From Candidatus Obscuribacter sp. (lineage in GTDB: Bacteria; Cyanobacteriota; Vampirovibrionia; Obscuribacterales; Obscuribacteraceae): 64,000 bases of DNA. Both the position numbers and the translations under genes were made by a program. Each line of letters opens with the position of its first letter. Within the stretch, counting starts at the first letter, position 1. A model generated the notes under the pieces. The model made no database searches, was not told the origin of the DNA, and was given only the letters and a program-made list of their open reading frames with translations. Shown piece after piece: positions 28,864 through 36,484 of the stretch. The stretch spans positions 1 to 64,000 of the forward strand of contig JADYXQ010000185.1 in assembly GCA_021772135.1 (NCBI GenBank), read 5' to 3'.

Positions 28864-29982
28864 ATGAGCAACGAAATCTTTAACGATCCTACTATTCAAA
28901 ATTTAGCCGGTGCCCTCAAGGTGCCGGCGGTTAAAGGCCGTAAGAAAAAAGCCAGCCCGCTCAGCACTCGCAGCTTTCCGGTAGAGTCTTTTGTTCCAGG
29001 AGCTGAGCAAACAGATTTTTCGCCGAGCAATCGCGCCGAACTGATAGCCCAGGTGCCTGCCGAACTGGCAGAAGCAGCAGCAAATTTTGATTTTTCTGAA
29101 CTTGAACTTGACGGCAATAAATTAGCGATTGAGAATTTACCCGCTCATGATGGTACCAAACCAGGCGAGACGATTTTCAAAAGCGAACCAGATAGCGGTA
29201 TTGAAATTCTCGTTAAGATGGCGGAGAAGGGTGAAATCGACCCTAAGAACGTAGACATCATCGATGTCTGCGATAAGTTCCTTAAAGCCATTGCCGCCAG
29301 CCCCAAAGAAAGCTTACGCCTCTCCGGCAAAGTGATTTTCCATGCCGCCGTACTTTTGCGCATGAAAGCCGAAGCACTTTTGTCACTGGCCAACAGCAGC
29401 CTTAACCCTGTTAGCGACGACTTTCTTGATTTCGATGATGAAGGTGGTCCGATTCTCTATGACTCGAACAAGCAAGAAGTAGGCAGGCAGCTGACCTTTA
29501 AAGATCTCGAAGGGGCCATTGTCAGACGCTCGCAACGCAAGAAGCAACAAGTTCGCGAACGCAAAGTAACACTGGAACAACTGATCGCAGCTCTGCGTGA
29601 AGCGGAAAAAGTCGACAGAAGTCGCCTGGATAAAAAGCCAAAAGCGCGCATCGACTTATCTGATCACCACGAAGTAAATGCCTACGATGATATTCTCGAT
29701 CTGGCTCACGATGAAGATATACAAGAGTCTATTGAGCTTATAGAACAATGGATCATTGGCAATCTTTTGTCCGGCCAAAATATTGAAGTATTTGATCTGG
29801 TGATGAAATTATCTGTGAAGCAAGATTGGGTTGAAGTATTTTTAGCAGCACTATTTTTATCAAATGCAGGTAAGATAGATCTACAGCAAGAGACGTTCTA
29901 CGGACCGCTTTTCTTGACTCTAGCAATCAGTCATTCCAATACTAACATTGACACTGACAGTAGTACCATCACCGAGAGCTGA
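28864..29982 (+). CDS. scpA: Segregation and condensation protein A (ScpA)
   Basis: Kleisin subunit bridging the SMC heads. 372 residues, longer than the usual 240-260 because of an N-terminal extension of about 95 residues before the conserved GIEILVKMAEKGEIDPKNVDI block. RLSGKVIFHAAVLLRMKAEALL follows, and the C-terminal winged-helix part includes WVEVFLAALFLSNAGKIDLQQ. It starts 6 nt after the smc stop and ends 7 nt before scpB. Genes for all three condensin subunits in one transcript is notable; smc is often separate from scpAB. Confidence 0.92.
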   Translation: MSNEIFNDPTIQNLAGALKVPAVKGRKKKASPLSTRSFPVESFVPGAEQTDFSPSNRAELIAQVPAELAEAAANFDFSELELDGNKLAIENLPAHDGTKPGETIFKSEPDSGIEILVKMAEKGEIDPKNVDIIDVCDKFLKAIAASPKESLRLSGKVIFHAAVLLRMKAEALLSLANSSLNPVSDDFLDFDDEGGPILYDSNKQEVGRQLTFKDLEGAIVRRSQRKKQQVRERKVTLEQLIAALREAEKVDRSRLDKKPKARIDLSDHHEVNAYDDILDLAHDEDIQESIELIEQWIIGNLLSGQNIEVFDLVMKLSVKQDWVEVFLAALFLSNAGKIDLQQETFYGPLFLTLAISHSNTNIDTDSSTITES

Positions 29983-29989
29983 CAGCGCC

Positions 29990-30763
29990 ATGAGCCTAAA
30001 AAATCACATCGAAGCACTTTTATTTTTGACCGACAAGCCTATTAAGACTGCGGTTATTGCTCGCACGCTCAATCAAGACGTGCAAGACATTCGCAAGGCA
30101 ATGATCGATCTTATAAATGATTATGAAGACCGCAATGGTGCTTTAGAAATTGCCGACGAAGACGGCTACATGCTTCAGGTCAAAGACGAATTTTCTGGTC
30201 TGGTAGACGAATTTGCCCCTTTCGAATTGCCCACCTCGCTGGTGCGTACGCTTTCGGCCATTGCCATCAAACAACCGGTGAGCCAATCTGAAGTAATCAA
30301 ACTGCGTGGTGCCGGCGCCTACGATCACATTAAAGAGCTGCTTATTCGCGAGCTCATCAATCGCAAAGAAGATGGCCGGTCGCCAATTCTCACCACGACT
30401 AAGAAGTTTCAGGAGTATTTCCGTCTTTCTAAAGATGGTCAAACCTGGCGCCATCAGCTTGAGACTGCCACCAATAAAGATCGCAAAGAAGATGAACAGG
30501 TCACCGTCGAGAAAAATGTACAGCTGGAACTCTTTGAACCAACTGAAGCAACTGTCTTAGACGCTGATACAGAAGCTCAGATTCAAGCTGTTGTGGACGG
30601 CGACGAACACATATTTGACACCGAGCCGGTCAGTGCAGAGCCCCGTGAAGTACTCAGTGCGACCGAGCCAACTGCAGTGCAGAGCGAAGAGCAAGCTGAC
30701 CAGGCTGAAAATCTAGCCGTGGCTCTTGAGCTTTCTGAGGCCGCCCACACCTCTGCCTTATAA
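29990..30763 (+). CDS. scpB: Segregation and condensation protein B (ScpB)
   Basis: Winged-helix partner of ScpA, 257 residues from the ATG at 29990. The conserved start IEALLFLTDKPIKTAVIARTL, the LSAIAIKQPVSQSEVIKLRG motif and the second winged helix ending in KKFQEYFRLS occupy residues 1-150. The remaining 100 or so residues are an acidic, low-complexity tail. An upstream TTG at 29948 would overlap scpA and adds nothing family-like. The stop is fused to the ispD start (TAAATG). Confidence 0.92.
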   Translation: MSLKNHIEALLFLTDKPIKTAVIARTLNQDVQDIRKAMIDLINDYEDRNGALEIADEDGYMLQVKDEFSGLVDEFAPFELPTSLVRTLSAIAIKQPVSQSEVIKLRGAGAYDHIKELLIRELINRKEDGRSPILTTTKKFQEYFRLSKDGQTWRHQLETATNKDRKEDEQVTVEKNVQLELFEPTEATVLDADTEAQIQAVVDGDEHIFDTEPVSAEPREVLSATEPTAVQSEEQADQAENLAVALELSEAAHTSAL

Positions 30764-31507
30764 ATGGATGTAAGCGCTCAATCGGGCGAAGGCAAATTAA
30801 TCAGCGCCATTCTGGTAGCTGGCGGATCAGGCACCAGATTTGGTGGCCAGGCCAACAGCGAGACCGTCCCTAAACAGTTTCAACCCCTGAATGGATATCG
30901 ACTATATATGTGGTCGCTGTCCAGGTTATACAGATCAAATATCTTTGGCCATATCGTTGTCACCAGCCCGGCGCGCTACGTAGATGAAATTCAAAGCGAA
31001 ATTGATCGCCTTCTGCCCGGCAAAATTACGGTAATTGCCGGTGGTGGCAGTAGACAAGAGTCGGTCAGTCTGGCACTGGAAAAATTATTCGTCCTTGGCA
31101 AGCCTGAATTTGTCCTGGTGCACGACGCTGCCAGACCGTTTGTCTCTGACATAACCATTAAAGACGCCATCGACACAGTCACCACCCTAGGTGCCTGTAC
31201 CGTGGCCACTGCAGTATCTGACACCATTAAATTGGTAGAGCACCAAAAAATTTGCCAGACAATTAACAGAGAAAATCTCTATGCCGTACAAACTCCACAG
31301 GCTGCCCCTTTTGACCTTTTGATCGATTGCCACCGTCAGGCCAGTAAATCGGGCCTTGGTGTCACCGACGATGCCGCTATATTGGAGCATTTCGGCCATA
31401 AAGTGGTGATCTTTAAGGGCTCAACCAACAACATAAAAGTCACTGTCTTAGATGACCTTCGCGCCTGTGAGCTTCTTGCACCGCTGTTCTTGAGCGAAAG
31501 CCCCTGA
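30764..31507 (+). CDS. ispD: 2-C-methyl-D-erythritol 4-phosphate cytidylyltransferase (IspD)
   Basis: Third enzyme of the MEP isoprenoid pathway, 247 residues. The nucleotide-binding motif AILVAGGSGTRFGG with the downstream PKQF lysine, then GGGSRQESVSLAL, HDAARPFVS, ATAVSDTIK and QTPQAAPFDLL are all diagnostic. A short Asn-Ser-Glu insertion sits between the Gly-rich loop and PKQF. The ATG directly follows the scpB TAA, so translation is probably coupled. Confidence 0.94.
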   Translation: MDVSAQSGEGKLISAILVAGGSGTRFGGQANSETVPKQFQPLNGYRLYMWSLSRLYRSNIFGHIVVTSPARYVDEIQSEIDRLLPGKITVIAGGGSRQESVSLALEKLFVLGKPEFVLVHDAARPFVSDITIKDAIDTVTTLGACTVATAVSDTIKLVEHQKICQTINRENLYAVQTPQAAPFDLLIDCHRQASKSGLGVTDDAAILEHFGHKVVIFKGSTNNIKVTVLDDLRACELLAPLFLSESP

Positions 31508-31670
31508 AACCACATCTGGTGCATATCTAGATAATATCAAGTAGTTTTCCTCTATCGTTGTCACCATTTGTGGTGCCACTTGCGCATTCCCAGGAAAGGA
31601 CTAAAATTGTTTCAATTCAATATTTATTTTCAAATTCAGTATTATTTCCAAGCATAAAAAAGGGAAAGCC

Positions 31671-32234
31671 ATGGTTGACGATTTTAGAGACAGCCCACAG
31701 GACAAACCTATATTTGCTAACGAGACCAGATCAGGTAAAAAAGAAATTGATCTTTTCCCTGCCCTGCAAGATCGTCGCATGATGGCACTAGGTTCAGTTC
31801 GCCAGAATAATGCGCCAACCCGATTAGGCACACAAATTTCAATTTTCACACCGGTGTCGTTTGAGGAAGCTCTCGAGATTGTCGAATGCTTGCGCTCGCG
31901 CGCTGCCACCACAATCTCACTCGAGAATATGAAAAAGCTCGATGCCAGCCGCCTGGTTGATTTTGTTGCGGGTGCCTCAGCTGCATTAGATGGTGATTTT
32001 CATAAACTGAGCGAACAGGTTTATGTCTTTTGCCCGAGCAATATTCGCATCACGCCTCCGGTTAAAGCTACCGTCGAGACACCTTACGTGCCTTATGGCG
32101 ACACACTAGCCGGTCAGCCTACTCCTGTAGATTCTTTGAGCACCGACCTCGGCCTGGGAGCCCTGGACTTCCTCTATCCTGGCAGAGGTAGCCAAGGGAC
32201 AACCTCGCCAAGCTCTCCCTGGACAAACTCCTGA
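31671..32234 (+). CDS. sepF: Cell division protein SepF
   Basis: FtsZ membrane anchor/ring organiser found in Gram-positives, Cyanobacteria (Cdv2) and relatives. 187 residues. The conserved beta domain runs about 45-125: FTPVSFEEALEIVECLRS, AATTISLENMKKLD, ASRLVDFVAGASAALDG and YVFCPSNIRI. The N-terminus is less conserved and could include the short membrane-binding helix. A GGGAAAG element lies just upstream of the ATG. The 163 nt gap after ispD suggests its own promoter. A strong terminator follows about 165 nt downstream. Confidence 0.92.
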   Translation: MVDDFRDSPQDKPIFANETRSGKKEIDLFPALQDRRMMALGSVRQNNAPTRLGTQISIFTPVSFEEALEIVECLRSRAATTISLENMKKLDASRLVDFVAGASAALDGDFHKLSEQVYVFCPSNIRITPPVKATVETPYVPYGDTLAGQPTPVDSLSTDLGLGALDFLYPGRGSQGTTSPSSPWTNS

Positions 32235-32398
32235 GCGTTAAACAAATCTAATAGTTAGTTGCTGCGGGCTTTGCCAATCACTGCTTCAAGTTTTTTAACA
32301 GCTATGGCTGGCAGGCGCTGGTATCATTGAAATACAAAGTACAGGCGGCAAAGGCCGTCAGGTGCTGGTTCCTCCTTACCTAATCCACCACAACACGT

Positions 32399-32435
32399 CT
32401 TCCCCCTTGTTTTATACGAGGGGGAAGTTCTGTTT
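32399..32435 (+). terminator. Rho-independent terminator after sepF
   Basis: CTTCCCCCTTG (32399-32409) pairs with CGAGGGGGAAG (32417-32427) through an 11 bp stem including one G-U pair, 7 nt loop, followed by TTCTGTTT. It ends the sepF transcript and insulates the next plus-strand gene. Confidence 0.8.
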
Positions 32436-32469
32436 ATGGCTTAAGATTTGAAGGTACGCCGGAGGCAAA

Positions 32470-33459
32470 TTGGCAATAAAACTAATGACAGGTCGAAATT
32501 TCTGCTTGTTGCTCACAATCAATTTAGTCATTTGCCAATCAGCATTGGCCACGCAGAAGAAAATCTTGCCCCAGGTTGGCGACCGCGTCACCGTAGTTTC
32601 TGGCGAAGGTTCTCTGATACCATTGCCGGCTGAAATTATGGAAGTGCTCACAGGAAAAGCAATTGTGCAGATGCTGCCGTCTTTTCAATATAAAGGTGGA
32701 GAGCGTCGCAAAGTCGCGCTGAGGCAGATAAAGGCGATTTTTCCACCTGATGCCGTCGCTTCGCCAGTGGCTGCAGGTGAAGTTAGTGCTGACCCGAAGT
32801 CGAAAACAACGGCAGTCAAATTGCAAGGAAATGCCAGAGCTGGCGAGCGGGTCAAAGTATTGAGTGGCCTGTTTACACGTTTTGGCCAGACATTTGAAGG
32901 CAAAAATTTGATTTGTAAAGAAGAGCAGTTTTACTTTTATCCTGATGGGCGCGTCTATCACGGCCTACCGCCAAACGGCCCATCTCATCTTGATTGGCAA
33001 AAAGCGTCAACTAGCAGCGGCAATTTGTGCGGTAGCTATGGCATCGATGGCGATACCATTATTATTAGATGGGGCAACCAACCGGCCACCACCTGGAGTA
33101 TCAAGCGCAAAGGCGTCAATATCGAGCTTAACGGCCTGGTGGCGGATAAATCACCGGAATTCCTTCACCCCACTCTGTCTGGAACCTATATGCGCCAGAG
33201 TGTGAAGCTGGTGGCGGGCAAATCAGTGATGAGCCCTGAAAGTTATGGCTTTGCCTCCGACGGTACCGTTGTTTATGTCGGTGACGGTAAGAAAAGCGGG
33301 CGATACCTTCTGGCAGGTAATGACCTGGAAATCAAATTTGAAAATGACGAAATTTTTCGTTGCACTGCCTTCCCTCAATATCTGGATAGTCGCAATGTCA
33401 AATCACCACCAAGAATAAATATGGCGGGCCAACTCTATGAGCTGCAACAAACCAGGTAG
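32470..33459 (+). CDS. Exported protein of unknown function
   Basis: 329 residues starting at TTG with GGAGG 4 nt upstream (32461-32465). An in-frame ATG 15 nt later is too far from this site. The signal peptide spans about 8-25, with cleavage likely after SALA. The first 90 residues after it look like a small beta domain (VGDRVTVVSGEG ... EIMEVLTGKAIVQML). The rest is beta-rich with many Gly/Asp turns. No catalytic motif was recognised. Isolated gene between a terminator and the stress operon. Confidence 0.72.
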   Translation: MAIKLMTGRNFCLLLTINLVICQSALATQKKILPQVGDRVTVVSGEGSLIPLPAEIMEVLTGKAIVQMLPSFQYKGGERRKVALRQIKAIFPPDAVASPVAAGEVSADPKSKTTAVKLQGNARAGERVKVLSGLFTRFGQTFEGKNLICKEEQFYFYPDGRVYHGLPPNGPSHLDWQKASTSSGNLCGSYGIDGDTIIIRWGNQPATTWSIKRKGVNIELNGLVADKSPEFLHPTLSGTYMRQSVKLVAGKSVMSPESYGFASDGTVVYVGDGKKSGRYLLAGNDLEIKFENDEIFRCTAFPQYLDSRNVKSPPRINMAGQLYELQQTR

Positions 33460-33566
33460 ACAAAGACGAGCAGGCCTTGAACGCTCACCTCTTTGCAAGC
33501 GAAAATACCTTTATATACACATTGGCACTCAATGAGCATTTCGAGACCTGGCCGAAAGTAAGCATG

Positions 33567-33575
33567 TGCTATTAT
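33567..33575 (+). promoter_or_regulatory. Candidate extended -10 promoter of the stress operon
   Basis: TG-C-TATTAT at 33567-33575, an extended -10 with 5 of 6 matches to TATAAT but no good -35. Such promoters often need an activator. I could not find a convincing FNR/CRP-type or NsrR-type palindrome. About 40 nt of A/T-rich leader follows before the rubredoxin ribosome site. Confidence 0.4.
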
Positions 33576-33623
33576 AGACAAAAAGGTTTTTTTGTTGATA
33601 ATAAAAAAAGAGAGGTTAAAACC

Positions 33624-33848
33624 TTGAAAGTAATATGCACGCTCTGCAACTACATTCTTGAGGAAGCTGCAGGTCTGCCACAAGCAGGAATTAAACCAGG
33701 CACAAAGTTTGATAATCTACCTAATGACTGGAAATGTCCTGACTGCGCAGCATCAAAAGAGTTTTTTCAAACTTGTTCTTGCGTAAGCCTACCGATCTTT
33801 GAAGCCACAAAAGTAGCGAATACTCATAAATGTGTAGACGCAGCCTGA
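33624..33848 (+). CDS. Rubredoxin-like protein
   Basis: 74 residues from TTG at 33624, supported by GAGAGG 8 nt upstream. The longer frame from 33477 has no ribosome site. The iron site is Cys5-x2-Cys8 and Cys38-x2-Cys41, with the rubredoxin core GIKPGTKFDNLPNDWKCPDC between. The usual Gly after each Cys pair is replaced (CNY, CAA), which may shift redox potential. A 25-residue tail with three more Cys (TCSC ... KC) is unusual. First gene of a four-gene unit with Ric, a DUF1858-like protein and a globin, so it probably donates electrons in nitric oxide or peroxide detoxification. Confidence 0.87.
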   Translation: MKVICTLCNYILEEAAGLPQAGIKPGTKFDNLPNDWKCPDCAASKEFFQTCSCVSLPIFEATKVANTHKCVDAA

Positions 33849-33873
33849 GATTCACCTACAGGGAGTAGCTGAC

Positions 33874-34605
33874 ATGAGAGATTTTAGACACGAAGCTGTC
33901 GGAATGTTGGTTGCCGAACAACCGCTTCGAGCTGCAGTATTCGACCGTTTCGGCATAGACTATTGCTGTGGCGGCAAACAAACACTGATAGAGGCTTGCG
34001 CAAAGGGCTCAATTAACCCGGAAACTATATTGGCAATAATTCAGGAAAATGATGCACTGACAGAGGTCAACGGAGAAGCCGAAAACTGGCTCCATGCCTC
34101 CATCACCGCACTGATAGATCATATTCAGCAAACCCATCATGCATATCTAAAGCTTGAATTGCCTCGCCTTCAAAGTTTGGCTGACAAAGTAGCACTGGTA
34201 CATGGAGTCAAAGAACCGCGTTTAGGTCAGGTTGCGTCAGTATTTTCTGCTATGCGGCAGGAGATAGAGCAGCATACAATGAAAGAGGACACGATTCTTT
34301 TTCCTTTTATGCGCAAACTTGACGGAAGAAAAGGCCTACCGGAGGCCCCTTTCGGCAATGTTGCAAACCCTGTCCACTGCATGGAGTCAGAACATAATGA
34401 CGCCGGTGAGGCACTGCTGCGCCTGCGAGATCTAACCGACCAATACACAGCACCGGATCATGCTTGCACTAGCTGGCGCGCTCTAGTTGCTGGACTGGCG
34501 CATCTTGATCAAGATCTGCGAACACATATTCATAAAGAGAATTCAATTTTATTTCCCAAAGCGATAGAGGCTGAAAGCAAGATGCGCTCAATGAGCCAGG
34601 TTTAA
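33874..34605 (+). CDS. ric: Iron-sulfur cluster repair di-iron protein (Ric/ScdA/YtfE)
   Basis: 243 residues. The N-terminal ScdA domain has FDRFGIDYCCGGKQTLIEAC. The rest is a hemerythrin-like four-helix domain with the His/Glu ligands in HIQQTHHAYL, EIEQHTMKEDTILFPFM, SEHNDAGEALLRLR and THIHKENSILFPKA. The family repairs iron-sulfur clusters damaged by nitric oxide or peroxide. GGGAG lies 9 nt upstream of the ATG. It follows rubredoxin by 25 nt and precedes the small Cys protein by 15 nt. Confidence 0.94.
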   Translation: MRDFRHEAVGMLVAEQPLRAAVFDRFGIDYCCGGKQTLIEACAKGSINPETILAIIQENDALTEVNGEAENWLHASITALIDHIQQTHHAYLKLELPRLQSLADKVALVHGVKEPRLGQVASVFSAMRQEIEQHTMKEDTILFPFMRKLDGRKGLPEAPFGNVANPVHCMESEHNDAGEALLRLRDLTDQYTAPDHACTSWRALVAGLAHLDQDLRTHIHKENSILFPKAIEAESKMRSMSQV

Positions 34606-34620
34606 AAGGACGGTAGAAAA

Positions 34621-34842
34621 ATGGTTATCACAGAAGAAACGACCGTTAAAAGTATTCTCGATTCATACCCTGATGCTGAAAAGGTTTTCGAGATACACGG
34701 TGTCAATGTTCCATCACAATGTGATGAAAGCATTTTAGACACGGAACTGGGAATCTGCGACAGCATGTGCCATATAGATGATTTACCGGCGCTTATGCGC
34801 GATTTACAGGTATTCATTGACGCTAAAGACAAAGGAGTTTAA
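34621..34842 (+). CDS. Small DUF1858-like cysteine protein
   Basis: 73 residues. The pattern TVKSILDSYPDAEKVFEIHGVNV followed by Cys and a C-terminal helix DDLPALMRDLQVFID resembles DUF1858 domains, which occur alone or fused to hybrid-cluster/ScdA-type proteins. Three Cys are present (SQCDES and GICDSMC). It is wedged between ric and the globin gene (15 and 2 nt gaps), supporting a role in nitric oxide or iron-sulfur stress. The family assignment is by pattern only. Confidence 0.75.
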   Translation: MVITEETTVKSILDSYPDAEKVFEIHGVNVPSQCDESILDTELGICDSMCHIDDLPALMRDLQVFIDAKDKGV

Positions 34843-34844
34843 TC

Positions 34845-35369
34845 ATGTCATTGGATGTAACATTATTACGAGAAACGTTCGAACGCGCCAAGGTAGAGAA
34901 TGGCGGAACCAGGGCATTGGGATTGAGTTTTTACAAAAGACTTTTCGAAAAATATCCAGCTGTCAAACCACTTTTTCATACGCCACCCGAAGAACAGCAT
35001 AAAAAACTTATGGCGTCGTTGGGCGCAATTGTAGCTGGCGTGGAACAGCCAGAACGCCTTCTGCCCTACTTGCATGCCATGGGAGTCAGGCACCTGAAAT
35101 ACAAAACTGAAAATGCACACTATGGTGCAGTGGGTGAGAATTTGCTGGCCGTTCTCGCAGAACATTTAAGCAAAGAAGGCGACTGGACGCCAGAAATGTC
35201 TGATACCTGGGAAGCAGCCATAGGTGTTGTGGCCAAGACCATGATCGAAGCAGCCGACAATCCCGCCCTCTTTAAAGATGAACTAGCCAAAAATGGCTAT
35301 GAACCCGATGGATTTAAGAAGAACGATCCCAGCCCGTGGTTGGATAAGACGCTACCAATCGGCAGTTGA
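34845..35369 (+). CDS. Single-domain bacterial globin
   Basis: 174 residues, the globin fold of the flavohemoglobin/Vitreoscilla type without reductase domain. The B10 Tyr is in LSFYKRLFEKYP, a Gln suitable for E7 is in EEQHKKLMASLGAIV, and the proximal His is in NAHYGAVGENLLAVL. Such globins bind oxygen or nitric oxide and need an external reductase. The co-encoded rubredoxin is a candidate electron donor. About 25 residues follow the last globin helix. It starts 2 nt after the DUF1858-like gene with GGAG upstream. Confidence 0.9.
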   Translation: MSLDVTLLRETFERAKVENGGTRALGLSFYKRLFEKYPAVKPLFHTPPEEQHKKLMASLGAIVAGVEQPERLLPYLHAMGVRHLKYKTENAHYGAVGENLLAVLAEHLSKEGDWTPEMSDTWEAAIGVVAKTMIEAADNPALFKDELAKNGYEPDGFKKNDPSPWLDKTLPIGS

Positions 35370-35406
35370 TGGCCAAGCCTAGGTCAACGTTATTTGATTG
35401 AACTAG

Positions 35407-36462
35407 CTAGTATGTCGTTCGCACAAGAAATTTTGCCGCAATTTCTTGTGCCGCAAGAGCGGCGTCGTCGCCTGATACTGTGAGCTCATAGGGCTCATAT
35501 TTGGCAATGCCACGGGCATACATAGGGTCGTAATATTCTTTCAGCAGTGTTGCCACCACATTATAGAAATCATCCAGTTCAAGCAGTCTTTTAATATCAA
35601 GCAGGTTTTCGCCGCCCAGTCTGCCCTTAATCGCTTCCAGTGATTGCAGGGCAGATTGTCTGCTCTCGGGCGGTAAAAAATTGTCTTCGGTGTAATCGCT
35701 GATAATGCGCTTTACCCGAGCATCGAGACTGCCATTCACAAGCACCCGGGCAGCCTTCTCCATACGCCCGTAAACGAAAAGGGGCAGCGAGAGCTTGCCC
35801 ACTTTTTTTCCTTCGGCTTCAACGAACACCAGGCCGGGAGGAAATGATCGTACCGTCTGCCACACAGCAGCGTCAAAATTTTTCTGCGTCGGTTGACTGC
35901 CAAGCTTGAGAGCACCAAATACGGAGCCGCGATGGTTGGCCAGGTGCTCAAGGTCCAGCACTGAGTGACCAAGCCCGGCTAAGTGTCGCAGAATATCAGT
36001 TTTGCCCACACCGGTGTGGCCATGAAGTACCACCATGGAAAATGTATATTGGTCGTCTGCAAATTCACTGAGCAGCTCTTTGCGCCAGGCTTTGAACCCG
36101 CCTGTCAAACGCCAGCAATCAACACCGATGATACTAAGACAGCTGGCTACAGCTTCGCTTCTTAAACCACCCCGCCAGCAGTGAATAACGAGCGGTGCAC
36201 CACCGATGCGCCGGCTGAGAATAGCATCGAGCAGTTCGGGAATTTTCGGCGCCACCATTACCAGCGCCTTACGCCTGGCTATAGACTCGCCTTCAACGGC
36301 ATAAATAGTGCCTATCACCTCGCGCTCCTGGTCGGTGAACAATGGTATGTTCACTGCCTCTGGAATGTGCTCCACCGAATACTCGCAGGGCGAGCGCACG
36401 TCTATGATCGCCACTTTTTTCAGGCTATTCAGTTCTTCGGCAGTGAGTTCGCGCCAGGTCAT
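35407..36462 (-). CDS. mnmH: tRNA 2-selenouridine synthase (MnmH/SelU)
   Basis: Converts 2-thiouridine-34 to 2-selenouridine through a geranylated intermediate in Lys, Glu and Gln tRNAs. 351 residues. The N-terminal rhodanese domain has the active Cys95 in IHCWRGGLRSE; the C-terminal P-loop domain has GHTGVGKT at 148-155. Family blocks FTDQEREVIGTIY and HRGSVFGALKLGSQPTQKNF are clear. It implies selenophosphate synthase (SelD) elsewhere. It is the distal gene after RNase J (22 nt gap). Confidence 0.94.
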   Translation of the reverse strand: MTWRELTAEELNSLKKVAIIDVRSPCEYSVEHIPEAVNIPLFTDQEREVIGTIYAVEGESIARRKALVMVAPKIPELLDAILSRRIGGAPLVIHCWRGGLRSEAVASCLSIIGVDCWRLTGGFKAWRKELLSEFADDQYTFSMVVLHGHTGVGKTDILRHLAGLGHSVLDLEHLANHRGSVFGALKLGSQPTQKNFDAAVWQTVRSFPPGLVFVEAEGKKVGKLSLPLFVYGRMEKAARVLVNGSLDARVKRIISDYTEDNFLPPESRQSALQSLEAIKGRLGGENLLDIKRLLELDDFYNVVATLLKEYYDPMYARGIAKYEPYELTVSGDDAALAAQEIAAKFLVRTTY

Positions 36463-36484
36463 AACTTATCTCTGCGCGTAATGA

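Noticed and set aside
33520-33550. Possible FNR/NnrR-type palindrome around CTCAATGAG upstream of the stress operon
   Set aside because: Only four symmetric bases on each side and no match to the TTGAT-N4-ATCAA consensus.
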